This document shows, piece by piece, positions 8,461 to 16,728 of a stretch of 64,000 bases of DNA. How positions within the stretch are numbered: position 1 is the first letter of the stretch; every line of letters starts with the position of its first letter. The notes below the pieces were generated by a model. The model saw nothing but the letters and a program-made list of their open reading frames with translations, searched no databases and was not told where the DNA came from. Location: NCBI GenBank assembly GCA_016871575.1, contig VHCW01000005.1:1-64000 (forward strand), written 5' to 3'. Both the position numbers and the translations under genes were made by a program. The stretch is from Verrucomicrobiota bacterium. Its GTDB lineage: Bacteria > Verrucomicrobiota > Verrucomicrobiia > Palsa-1439.

Positions 8461-8706
8461 ATGAAGACAACCAAGATCACATACGGTTCGGTGAAACCAA
8501 TCGAGAAAGTCATCTTCACCATTCGAGGCGAGAAGGTGATTCTGGATGCAGATTTAGCGGCAACCTACGGCGTAGCGACGAAAGAATTGAACCGAGCGAT
8601 CAAGCGGAACTCTGACCGGCTCAGCATGACAGCTTCTGGTAAATCTACGTCCATCTGCGTTCATCTGCGGATCTCCTCCTTGTTTTTGGAGTTTATTCAT
8701 CCATGA
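8461..8706 (+). pseudogene. truncated ORF6N-domain DNA-binding protein
   Basis: The first ~50 residues (IRGEKVILDADLAATYGV, then KELNRAIKRNSDR) match the start of the ORF6N domain of phage and mobile-element regulators, where a phenylalanine-rich continuation should follow. Instead the frame runs into unrelated sequence containing the tandem words CATCTGCG (8649-8674) and stops at 8706, overlapping the ATG of the next gene. The rest of the domain is missing, so this is a remnant. It marks the right end of the ~1 kb insertion that also holds the toxin-antitoxin pair. Confidence 0.65.
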
Positions 8707-9962
8707 CCTTCCTTGGCGTCCAACGTTTTCCGCCGCCGCAGTTCACGGAGACGGGCCACACGCTGCCCGTGATGACCGAACCGGCGGTGCGCTCGTGGGG
8801 GCTGGAACAACTCGACATCGCAGTGCTGGTGATTACGTTGGCGTTGGCGGCGTGGCTGGCATTGCACCGGCGGTCGCGGCGCGAATTGGTGATGCTCAGC
8901 ATCTTTTCCGTGTTGTATTTCGGTTTCTGGCGGAAAGGTTGCATCTGCGCCATTGGCAGCATTCAGAACATCGCGCAGGGACTTGCCGACCCGAACTACG
9001 CCGTGCCGCTCACGGCGCTGGCGTTCGGATTGTTGCCGCTGGCGGCGGCGCTGTTGTTTGGGCGGGTGTTCTGTTCGTCGGTCTGTCCGCACGGCGTGTT
9101 GCAGGATTTGGTCCTGCTCAAGCCGGTGCAGATGCCGGCCTGGCTGGAGCATGGATTGCGGTTGTTCGCGCACGTGTATCTTGGTCTTGCCATCGTTTTT
9201 GCCGCAACGGGCGGCGGTTACATCATCTGCCAGTACGACCCGTTCGTGCCCATCTTCCGGCTCGGCGGCAGCGCAACGATGGTCGGGCTGGGAATCGGAT
9301 TGCTCGTGCTCGGCGTGTTCGTCGGGCGGCCTTACTGCCGGTTTCTGTGTCCGTACGGCGTGTTGCTCGGCCTGGCGTCGAGCGTCTCGAAATGGCGCGT
9401 CCGCATCACGCCGGACAACTGCACGCAATGCCGGCTCTGCGAGCAATCCTGCCCGTTTGGCGCCATCAACAAATCCACCGTGGACGCTCCCGCGCCGGCG
9501 CACGCCGTGGCAGCGGACAAACGCCGGTTGGTTGTGTTCTTGGTGTTGTTGCCAGTGCTGGTCGGGTTGGGGTTCTGGCTCGGCGGTTTTGCCGGGACAA
9601 ACTTCGCCCGCAAACACCGCATCGTGAATCTCGCCGAGCGCGTTCACTTCGAGGAAACCGGCGCGGTGAAGGACACGACGGATGCGTCCGACGCATTCCG
9701 CGCGACGGGCCAGCCGCTGGAAAAACTTTTTACCGATGCGGAAGCGGTGCGCCGCTGGTACGTGCTGGCGGGACGCTGGTGCGGCGTGTGGATCGGGCTG
9801 GTGATCGGGTTGAAACTGGTCTCGCTGGCCATCCGTCGGAAACGGACTGATTACGAGGCCGATCAATTCCGTTGCGTGGCTTGTGCCCGCTGCTTCCGTT
9901 ACTGCCCCGAAGAACTCAAACGGCTCGGCCTGCCGGTGCCGGAAACGACGAAATCATCATGA
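8703..9962 (+). CDS. NapH/NosR-like polytopic [4Fe-4S] membrane protein
   Basis: 419 aa; an internal ATG at 8772 is an alternative start. About six hydrophobic helices are visible. The C-x3-CP motifs FCSSVCPHGV (residue ~122) and YCRFLCPYGV (~212) are hallmarks of the NapH/NosR/CcoG membrane ferredoxin family. They are followed by CTQCRLCEQSCP (one cluster) and a C-terminal CVACARCFRYCPEE. Such proteins oxidise quinol or shuttle electrons across the membrane and partner with NapG-like ferredoxins, here at 7159. The stop overlaps the start of the next propeller gene. The periplasmic FMN domain of NosR is absent, so NapH is the closer model. Confidence 0.83.
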   Translation: MTFLGVQRFPPPQFTETGHTLPVMTEPAVRSWGLEQLDIAVLVITLALAAWLALHRRSRRELVMLSIFSVLYFGFWRKGCICAIGSIQNIAQGLADPNYAVPLTALAFGLLPLAAALLFGRVFCSSVCPHGVLQDLVLLKPVQMPAWLEHGLRLFAHVYLGLAIVFAATGGGYIICQYDPFVPIFRLGGSATMVGLGIGLLVLGVFVGRPYCRFLCPYGVLLGLASSVSKWRVRITPDNCTQCRLCEQSCPFGAINKSTVDAPAPAHAVAADKRRLVVFLVLLPVLVGLGFWLGGFAGTNFARKHRIVNLAERVHFEETGAVKDTTDASDAFRATGQPLEKLFTDAEAVRRWYVLAGRWCGVWIGLVIGLKLVSLAIRRKRTDYEADQFRCVACARCFRYCPEELKRLGLPVPETTKSS

Positions 9963-11629
9963 AAATCTTTTTCCATCAAATTGCATTGGCCGTGGCGATT
10001 GCCTGCGGCGCCTTCCTGTTGGCGGCGGGCGGACTGCTCGTGTTCAACCAGACGCGCGGCAAGGTCGCCGGGCTGGTCACGTCGCGCGAGCGCATGACGC
10101 TCATCGAGCAACTCCACAAACAACCGAAGGACGAGGCGCTCAAGCAACGCATCCGCGTGCTCGACCTCCAGCTTCGCCGGCAGACGTTCACGCAATTGCG
10201 GCTCTCCGGCAATGGCGCGCGCGCCATGCTCGGCGCGTTGGTGGTGTTCCTCGCCAGCGCGCATTTTGTCCGCGTGATGCACCGCGGGATTCCCAATCCC
10301 GTCGCGTGGGGCGCGCGTTCCGCGGACGAGGGCAAGCAAACCATACGGGTTGCCCGCTACGCTGTGTCGGTGTTGTTCGGCCTGCTGGCGGCGGGGGCGT
10401 TGTTTCTCGGCACCCAGCCGGTCCAGTTGCCCGTTCGCGCGCCGGCCGTGGCAGCGGCCCCTGAAACGCCGATGACGCTTGCCGAGTGGGAACAGAACTG
10501 GCCGGCGTTTCGCGGACCGTGGGGCGATGGCGCAACCAAGACGCCGTTGAAGTTGAATGTGCTCTGGAAAGTTCCCGTGGCATTGCCGGGTATGAGTTCG
10601 CCCGTCATTTGGGGCAATGCGCTGTTCCTGTCGGGCGCCGATGAGAAGGAAGAACGGGTTTTCCGGTTCGATGCCGACACCGGCAAACTGCTCTGGTCGT
10701 CACCGGTGAAAATCACCACGCCGCGCCCGCCGACGCCGCGATTGTACGAAGACACCGGCATGGCGTCGCCAACACCGGTGACCGATGGCCGTCGCGTCTA
10801 TGCGATTTTCGCCAATGGCGACGTGGCCGCGTTTGACTTCGAGGGCAAGCAGGTCTGGGCGCGCAACATCGGCCCGTTGGAAAACGCCTACGGGTACGCC
10901 TCCTCGCTGGCGCTCTGGGAAAACCAGTTGCTCATCCAACTCGATCTCGGCAACGACGACGAAGGCAAATCGAAGATGCTCGCGCTCGACACCCGCACCG
11001 GCCAGGTAACGTGGCAAAAATCGCGGCCCACGGGCGGTTCCTGGGCGTCGCCGGTGGTGTTCATGATCGAAGGCAAACCGCAGTTGGTCACGTTTGGCGA
11101 CCCGTGGATTCTCACCTACAACCCGGTCAGCGGCGAGGAACTCTGGCGCGTCAACGGCCTCAGCAGCGACCTTGCTCCGTCCCCGATCCTCGCGGGCGGC
11201 CTGATCATCGCCTGCAAGGTCCACGCCGACGTGCTGGCCATCCGGCCCAACGGCAGCGGCGACGTGACGAAGACGCACGTCGCATGGACCACCACCGACG
11301 GCGCGCCCGACGTGCCGAGTCCGGTGGCGATTGGCAATCGGTTGTACCTGCTCGGCGGGGGCGGTTTGTTGCGCTGCTGCGAACTGACAACCGGCAAGGA
11401 ACTTTGGGCGCACGATTTCGGCGAGGAGTTTTACTCATCGGTTGCGCTCGCGGGCAACACCTTGGTCATGATCACCCGCAAGGGCGTCCTCTTTGCCGTC
11501 GAGGACGGCGAAAAGTACAAGGAAGCGAAGAAACTGGAACTCGGCGAAGCCTGCAACAGCAGCCCCGCGTTTCGCGGCGCGCGCATGTACATTCGCGCCA
11601 AAGACAACCTTTTCTGTTTCGGCGAATGA
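9959..11629 (+). CDS. second membrane-anchored PQQ-like beta-propeller protein
   Basis: 556 aa from ATG 9959 (ATGA overlap with the NapH-like gene). There are hydrophobic helices at ~6-28, ~85-100 and ~135-155, then a large propeller with WPAFRG, FDADTGKLLWSS, LDTRTGQVTWQK, YNPVSGEELWRV and CELTTGKELWAH blades. It resembles the protein at 4639 but has a longer membrane part and a short helical loop between the first helices. The gene is translationally coupled to the fused NuoEF-like gene downstream (ATGA). Lacking recognisable quinoprotein catalytic motifs, it is probably a docking or sensing propeller for the redox complex. Confidence 0.82.
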   Translation: MKIFFHQIALAVAIACGAFLLAAGGLLVFNQTRGKVAGLVTSRERMTLIEQLHKQPKDEALKQRIRVLDLQLRRQTFTQLRLSGNGARAMLGALVVFLASAHFVRVMHRGIPNPVAWGARSADEGKQTIRVARYAVSVLFGLLAAGALFLGTQPVQLPVRAPAVAAAPETPMTLAEWEQNWPAFRGPWGDGATKTPLKLNVLWKVPVALPGMSSPVIWGNALFLSGADEKEERVFRFDADTGKLLWSSPVKITTPRPPTPRLYEDTGMASPTPVTDGRRVYAIFANGDVAAFDFEGKQVWARNIGPLENAYGYASSLALWENQLLIQLDLGNDDEGKSKMLALDTRTGQVTWQKSRPTGGSWASPVVFMIEGKPQLVTFGDPWILTYNPVSGEELWRVNGLSSDLAPSPILAGGLIIACKVHADVLAIRPNGSGDVTKTHVAWTTTDGAPDVPSPVAIGNRLYLLGGGGLLRCCELTTGKELWAHDFGEEFYSSVALAGNTLVMITRKGVLFAVEDGEKYKEAKKLELGEACNSSPAFRGARMYIRAKDNLFCFGE

Positions 11630-14034
11630 TCCAGGAATCTTACGATCAGTTTCTTGAGAAGCTCCTTGCGAAGACGGGGCGCGGCGTGGAGTCCACGATC
11701 CCGATCTTGCAGGGCATCCAGCACGAGTACCAATACCTTCCCGACCCGGTGTTGCGGCGCGCCAGCGAACTCACCGGCATCCGGCTCGCCCACCTGGTCG
11801 GCGTCGCCACGTTCTATCACCAGTTCCGCCTCAAGCCGACCGGCCGCCACCGGCTCCGTGTCTGCCACGGCACCGCCTGCCACGTCAAATCCTCCGAGAA
11901 CATCCAGGACGCCGTCCAACGCGCGTTGCTCATTCCCGCCAACGACGACACCAGTCCCGACGGCGAGTTCACCGTCGAGCGCGTTGCCTGTCTCGGTTGT
12001 TGCACGCTCGCGCCGGTGGTCCAGGTTGATCACACCACCTACGGACACCTCTCGCCCGATACCGTTCCGATGATGCTCGACGATTTCCGCGCCACGCGCC
12101 ACGAAACGGTGAGCGACGTGGACGCCGTGCTTTGCCATCGGGAGAGCGCGGGCGCGCCGGAGATTCGCGTCGGCCTCGGTTCTTGTTGCATGGCGAAAGG
12201 CAGCGATGAGTTGTTCCATCAACTCCGGCATTTTGTCGGCTTGTTCCGCCTCGACGTCCCGGTCAAACGCGTTGGCTGCGTCGGCATGTGTCACCAGACG
12301 CCCATCGTCGAGGTCCGCCTGCCGGACAAGCCCGCCGCGTTCTACGCCAAGGTCGGTCCCGACCAGGCCGAGGGCATCGTCCGCCGTCATTTCCCGCCGT
12401 CGCATCTCGGTCGCCGACTGGTGCGCTGGGTGGACCGGACGCTGGAGGAACTCGTCACCGGCGACGGCGCCCTGGAAAAAATCAGCGACCACACCCTCAA
12501 CGTGCACAGCCGCCCGGTCGAGCTGTTCATGGAACGACAAGTCCGCATCGCCACCGAGGGATTCGGCGAAATGGACCCGCTCGACCTCGACGAATATCTT
12601 GGCCACGGCGGATTCAAGGCGTTGAACGCCGTGCTCGGACGCAAACCCGAGGATGTCATCGCCGAGATCACCGCCAGCGGCCTGCGCGGACGCGGCGGCG
12701 CCGGTTTTCCGACCGGTGTCAAATGGCAGCACGTCCGCAACGCGTCGTCGCCCGACGGCGTCAAATACATCATTGCCAACGGCGACGAAGGCGACCCCGG
12801 CGCGTTCATGGACCGGATGCTGATGGAATCGTTCCCCTACCGGCTCGTCGAGGGAATGCTCATCGCCGGGCACGCCGTCGGCGCGACCGAAGGCTACATT
12901 TACGTCCGCGCCGAGTACCCGCGCGCCGTCAGCCGCTTGCGCGAGGCAATTCGCGTCCTGGAAGAACGCGCCTTCCTCGGCGACAAGTTTCGCGTGAAAA
13001 TCTTCGAGGGTGCCGGCGCGTTTGTGTGCGGCGAGGAAACCGCGCTCATCGAGTCCATCGAGGGCAACCGCGGCATTCCGCGCCTCAAGCCGCCGTTCCC
13101 CGCCGACCGCGGCCTGTGGGGGCGGCCGACGCTCATCAACAACATCGAGACACTTTCGATGCTGCCGTGGATCATCCGCAACGGCGCCGGCAAGTTCGCC
13201 GCGCTCGGCACCGGGAAAAGCAAAGGCACAAAAGTGTTCGCCCTCGCCGGCAAAATCGCGCGCGCCGGGTTGATCGAAGTGCCGATGGGCATCACCATCC
13301 GCGAGATTGTGGACGAGATCGGTGGCGGCGTCGCCGAAGGCAAACGCCTTAAGGCCGTCCAGATCGGCGGCCCCTCCGGCGGTTGCATCCCCGCGACGCA
13401 CGCCGACACGCCGGTGGATTACGAAGCGTTGACAGCAGCGGGCGCCATCATGGGGTCGGGGGGCCTCGTGGTGCTCGACGAGGACGATTGCATGGTGGAT
13501 GTTGCCCGGTATTTCATGTCGTTCCTCAAGGCCGAGTCCTGCGGCGAGTGCACGTTCTGCCGTATCGGCACGACGCGAATGCGGGAAATCCTCGACCGCC
13601 TCTGCAACGGCAAAGGCGTCGCGCGCGACCTCGACGAACTCGAACGCATCGCCGCGTTGACCACTGCCGGCAGCATCTGCGGCCTCGGACGCACCGCGCC
13701 GAATCCCGTGTTGACGACGCTCCGTTATTTCCGCGACGAGTACGAGGCGCACCTCAAGGGCCGTTGCCCGGCCGGTCGTTGCAAGGCGCTCATCCAGTAC
13801 GTCGTGCAGGACAACTGCACCGGTTGCACCATCTGCGCCCAGCATTGCCCCGCCGACGCCATTCCCATCGCGCCATACCGCAAACACCACATTGACCTCG
13901 ACAAATGCACCCGCTGCGACGTCTGCCGCACCGATTGCCCCGTCGAGGCCATCCACATCGAAAGCGGCGGCCAGAAAACCGCCGGCCACCTCCACAAGGA
14001 ACAACCCGCCCACATCGCCCTCGTCCACCAATGA
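11626..14034 (+). CDS. fused NuoE / HndB-like / NuoF (HndC-like) NAD(P)H-oxidising flavoprotein
   Basis: 802 aa from ATG 11626 (ATGA). Residues ~1-160 are a NuoE/HndA thioredoxin-like [2Fe-2S] domain (CHGTACH, then CLGCC). Residues ~180-250 are a second thioredoxin-like [2Fe-2S] domain of the HndB or NuoF-N type (GSCCMAKGS, then CVGMCHQTP). Residues ~310-710 are NuoF, with FMN and NADH site GRGGAGFPTGVKW, GDEGDPGAF, CGEETALIESIEG and the cluster motif CGECTFCRIGTTRM. The end carries two [4Fe-4S] ferredoxin motifs (CTGCTICAQHCP, CTRCDVCRTDCP). These pieces are separate subunits in complex I and in NADP-reducing hydrogenases. Here they form one cytoplasmic NAD(P)H dehydrogenase chain. Confidence 0.88.
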   Translation: MIQESYDQFLEKLLAKTGRGVESTIPILQGIQHEYQYLPDPVLRRASELTGIRLAHLVGVATFYHQFRLKPTGRHRLRVCHGTACHVKSSENIQDAVQRALLIPANDDTSPDGEFTVERVACLGCCTLAPVVQVDHTTYGHLSPDTVPMMLDDFRATRHETVSDVDAVLCHRESAGAPEIRVGLGSCCMAKGSDELFHQLRHFVGLFRLDVPVKRVGCVGMCHQTPIVEVRLPDKPAAFYAKVGPDQAEGIVRRHFPPSHLGRRLVRWVDRTLEELVTGDGALEKISDHTLNVHSRPVELFMERQVRIATEGFGEMDPLDLDEYLGHGGFKALNAVLGRKPEDVIAEITASGLRGRGGAGFPTGVKWQHVRNASSPDGVKYIIANGDEGDPGAFMDRMLMESFPYRLVEGMLIAGHAVGATEGYIYVRAEYPRAVSRLREAIRVLEERAFLGDKFRVKIFEGAGAFVCGEETALIESIEGNRGIPRLKPPFPADRGLWGRPTLINNIETLSMLPWIIRNGAGKFAALGTGKSKGTKVFALAGKIARAGLIEVPMGITIREIVDEIGGGVAEGKRLKAVQIGGPSGGCIPATHADTPVDYEALTAAGAIMGSGGLVVLDEDDCMVDVARYFMSFLKAESCGECTFCRIGTTRMREILDRLCNGKGVARDLDELERIAALTTAGSICGLGRTAPNPVLTTLRYFRDEYEAHLKGRCPAGRCKALIQYVVQDNCTGCTICAQHCPADAIPIAPYRKHHIDLDKCTRCDVCRTDCPVEAIHIESGGQKTAGHLHKEQPAHIALVHQ

Positions 14035-15578
14035 TTACGCTCACCATAGACGGCAAACCAGTCAGCGTCCCCGATGGCAGCACCATTCTGGATGCGGCGC
14101 GTTCGCTCGGTCTCAACATCCCGACGCTCTGTTTCCTCGCCGGCGTAAAGGAAAATCGGGCATCGTGCATGGCGTGCGTAGTCCGGATCGGCAACGACAC
14201 GCGGCTCATGCCGTCGTGCTCGACGAAAGCCACCGACGGCATGGTCGTGTCGAGCGAGACGCCCGACGTGAAAGCCGCCCGCAAAGCCGCGCTCGAATTG
14301 CTACTGAGCGACCACCTTGGCGACTGCGTTTCCGTCTGCCAACGGGTTTGCCCCGCCCGCATGGCAATTCCCGAAGTCATCCGTCTCGTCGCGGCCGGCA
14401 GGATGAAAGACGCCATCGCGCTCGTGAAAGAAGACGTCGTCTTCCCCGGCGTGCTTGGTCGCATCTGCCGCGCCCCGTGCGAAATGGGTTGCCGGCGACG
14501 CCAGTACGATGGCGCAGTTGCCATTCAACTCATCGAACGCGAAGTCGCCAATCTCGACGCCAATGCCGCCGACCGGTTTGTTCCCGCGTGCGCGCCGTCC
14601 ACTGGCAAACGCATCGCCGTCATCGGAGCCGGCGCGACCGGATTGAGCGCGGCATTTTTCCTTTTGAAACTCGGACACAAAGTCACTGTCTTCGATGTCG
14701 CCGCCGAACCCGGCGGACAAATGCGCGCGGCGGATTTGCCGCGCGAAGTGCTCGACGCCGACATCGCAACGATTGGCGCGATGGGATTGGAGTTTCGCGG
14801 CAACACGCGGCTCGGACGCAACGTGAAGCTCGATGAGTTGCGTCGCGATTTCAACGCGGTCATCCTCGCTGTCGGCCCCACCGCGAAGACCAACCACACT
14901 GAACTCGGCGTGGCCGCGACGGAGAAGATGATCAAAGTCAGCGCCAAGAATTTCCAAACTGAGGTTCCCGGCGTCTTCGCCGGCGGCAGTTGCATCCGCA
15001 GCGGCTGGGACCCGGCGCGCTCGGTCGGCGACGGCCATTTGCTTGCTGAGAGCGTTGATGCCTTCCTTGCCGGGCGCGACTATCAAATCGCGCCGAAGGA
15101 GTTCACCACGACGATTCCGAAACTTTCACCCGACGAATACCGTCAGCTTGGCAGGGGCGCAAATTCGGAGTTGAGCGTGCGGGAACTGGTCAGCGAAGCG
15201 GAGAAAGCCGCTGGGCGCTGTTGTCACTGTGATTGCCGGGCGGCGAACGATTGCAAACTGCGTTTCTATTCGATTGCCTACAACGCCGACCCGAAGGCGT
15301 TCGCCGGCGAGCGTCGCCGCGCCTTCGAGGTCATCCGCCAACCCGGCGGCGTCATCTTCGAGCCGGGCAAGTGCATCTCGTGCGGCATCTGCGTCGCCAT
15401 CGCCGAGCAAGCACAGGAGCCGCTCGGCCTCACGTTCATCGGACGCGGGTTCGACGTGAAAGTCGCCGTGCCGTTGAACGGCACGCTCGCCGAAGGTCTC
15501 CAGAAGGTTGGCGCTGAATGCGTCAAGCACTGCCCCACCGGCGCGCTGGCCTTCGAAGAAAACAAGGGCAGTTCGTAG
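14031..15578 (+). CDS. [2Fe-2S] ferredoxin - GltD/NfnB-like FAD oxidoreductase
   Basis: 515 aa from ATG 14031 (ATGA). The N-terminal ~75 residues are a NuoG/HndD-type [2Fe-2S] domain (CFLAG, CMACVV). Then comes the Cys-rich GltD N-terminus (CVSVCQRVCPARM, CRAPCEMGC), a dinucleotide-binding domain (IAVIGAGATGLSAAFFLL with GGQM), and a C-terminal cysteine region including CCHCDCRAANDC and CISCGIC. HndD-type hydrogenases carry the same front domain but an H-cluster behind it; here a GltD-like flavin domain takes that place. It probably accepts electrons from the NuoEF-like partner just upstream. It is the last gene of the operon; a large inverted repeat starts at its stop codon. Confidence 0.84.
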   Translation: MITLTIDGKPVSVPDGSTILDAARSLGLNIPTLCFLAGVKENRASCMACVVRIGNDTRLMPSCSTKATDGMVVSSETPDVKAARKAALELLLSDHLGDCVSVCQRVCPARMAIPEVIRLVAAGRMKDAIALVKEDVVFPGVLGRICRAPCEMGCRRRQYDGAVAIQLIEREVANLDANAADRFVPACAPSTGKRIAVIGAGATGLSAAFFLLKLGHKVTVFDVAAEPGGQMRAADLPREVLDADIATIGAMGLEFRGNTRLGRNVKLDELRRDFNAVILAVGPTAKTNHTELGVAATEKMIKVSAKNFQTEVPGVFAGGSCIRSGWDPARSVGDGHLLAESVDAFLAGRDYQIAPKEFTTTIPKLSPDEYRQLGRGANSELSVRELVSEAEKAAGRCCHCDCRAANDCKLRFYSIAYNADPKAFAGERRRAFEVIRQPGGVIFEPGKCISCGICVAIAEQAQEPLGLTFIGRGFDVKVAVPLNGTLAEGLQKVGAECVKHCPTGALAFEENKGSS

Positions 15579-15677
15579 TAAGCCACGCAGCGAAGCGGAG
15601 TGGCGTTCCGCGAGATCGTTCCGGCCAAACGAACCGCACTCCGTCGCGAAACAACACGCGACTGCGTGCGTTACTAC
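15575..15677. repeat. 103-bp imperfect inverted repeat between convergent genes
   Basis: GTAGTAAGCCACGCAG at 15575-15590 pairs with CTGCGTGCGTTACTAC at 15662-15677 (14 of 16), with further pairing of GCGGAGTG and CACTCCGT inside. It begins on the stop codon of the flavoprotein and ends 33 nt before the stop of the opposing DUF1080 gene. A bidirectional terminator, or a member of the palindromic element set, fits. Confidence 0.6.
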
Positions 15678-15710
15678 AAACGTTCCCGTCCACTTAAGTT
15701 TGACGGAGCA

Positions 15711-16682
15711 CTACTTCACCACGGGGCGCAGCACCATGTTGCGGTAGTCAATGTTGGTGTGGTCGCCTTGGAGGAAGATCGGGCCGGGCTTGAACTCGTC
15801 GGCAGTGAGCGCGCCGCCGGTGACGCCGAGCAATGGCTGATTGGCGATGATGGTCTTGCCGTTGAGGATGACGGTGACGTGGCGGTCCACCAACGTGATG
15901 TCCAGCGTCTGCCATTCGCCGATGGGTTTTTCGGCGGCGACCGCCGGCGTGAGGCGGCTGTAGATGGCGCCCATGTTGTGGGAGTCCACCGGCTTGCCGT
16001 AGCTCTCCGCAATCTGCACTTCGTAGATGCCGCGCAGGTAAATGCCGCTGTTGCTTTTTTCCTGTGTGCGGACTTCGAGCTTGAGGTTGAAGTCTTCAAA
16101 CTCCTGGTCGGTCCGGAGGTTGCCGAAGCGTTTGTCTTTCTCGACGCGATTCATCAACACGCCGTCCTGCACGCTCCAGCCGTTCGGCGCGGCTGGATTG
16201 ATCAGCCGCCAACCGGTCAGGTCTTTGCCGTTGAAGATTGTTACCGGTTTGCCAAACTTCACCTTTTTCAAGTTCGGACGCGCCGGCAATGGCGGAATCC
16301 GTTTGCCGGTCAGTTCGGCGTGGTCGCTTTCCTTGCCGGCTTCATTGCGTTTGACGGTGGTGAGTTTCAACGTGTCGCCATCGAGCGTGGCGGTGAGGGT
16401 TTCCGTGACCGTTCGTTCTTTGCCGTCTTTCCCCTTCGGTTTCTGGATGCGCGTGACAATCAACTTGTTGCCTTCCACCTTGACGCTCGCCACCGGCACG
16501 ACGCTGCCGCCGCCCCAGAGGACGGAGGCTTGCAGTTTGCCGTCTTTCTCCTCGACGCCGAGCCACCCGGCGCGGTCGCCGGGCAGGGTCAACGCCCAGC
16601 GTCCGATAAACGGATTCTTGGAGGCAGCCGATACGGTAACGGCGAGGCTGAGCGCCGCGATGAGGCAAAGTGATTTTTTCAT
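15711..16682 (-). CDS. exported DUF1080 (3-keto-disaccharide hydrolase-like) protein
   Basis: 323 aa; the start is ATG at 16682. MKKSLCLIAALSLAVTVSAA is a signal peptide. Residues ~22-125 form an uncharacterised domain (NPFIGRWALTLPGD, VLWGGGSVVPV). Residues ~140-323 are DUF1080, with FNGKDLTGW, GWSVQDGVL, FEDFNLKLEVRT and SGIYLRG, a concanavalin-like jelly roll that in studied members hydrolyses 3-keto-glycosides. The gene lies 46 nt downstream of a Tat-exported Gfo/Idh/MocA oxidoreductase on the same strand. The two are likely co-transcribed and may act on one oxidised sugar. Confidence 0.82.
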   Translation of the reverse strand: MKKSLCLIAALSLAVTVSAASKNPFIGRWALTLPGDRAGWLGVEEKDGKLQASVLWGGGSVVPVASVKVEGNKLIVTRIQKPKGKDGKERTVTETLTATLDGDTLKLTTVKRNEAGKESDHAELTGKRIPPLPARPNLKKVKFGKPVTIFNGKDLTGWRLINPAAPNGWSVQDGVLMNRVEKDKRFGNLRTDQEFEDFNLKLEVRTQEKSNSGIYLRGIYEVQIAESYGKPVDSHNMGAIYSRLTPAVAAEKPIGEWQTLDITLVDRHVTVILNGKTIIANQPLLGVTGGALTADEFKPGPIFLQGDHTNIDYRNMVLRPVVK

Positions 16683-16728
16683 GTCAGAGGTATCTCCGTT
16701 TTGATGGACGTGTTCAAGGAAAACTTGT

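Noticed and set aside
11431..14031. 866-codon open frame antisense to the NuoEF-like gene
   Set aside because: It lies wholly opposite a gene with clear FMN, NADH and Fe-S motifs. Long antisense frames are expected in GC-rich coding DNA, and its translation has no domain pattern.
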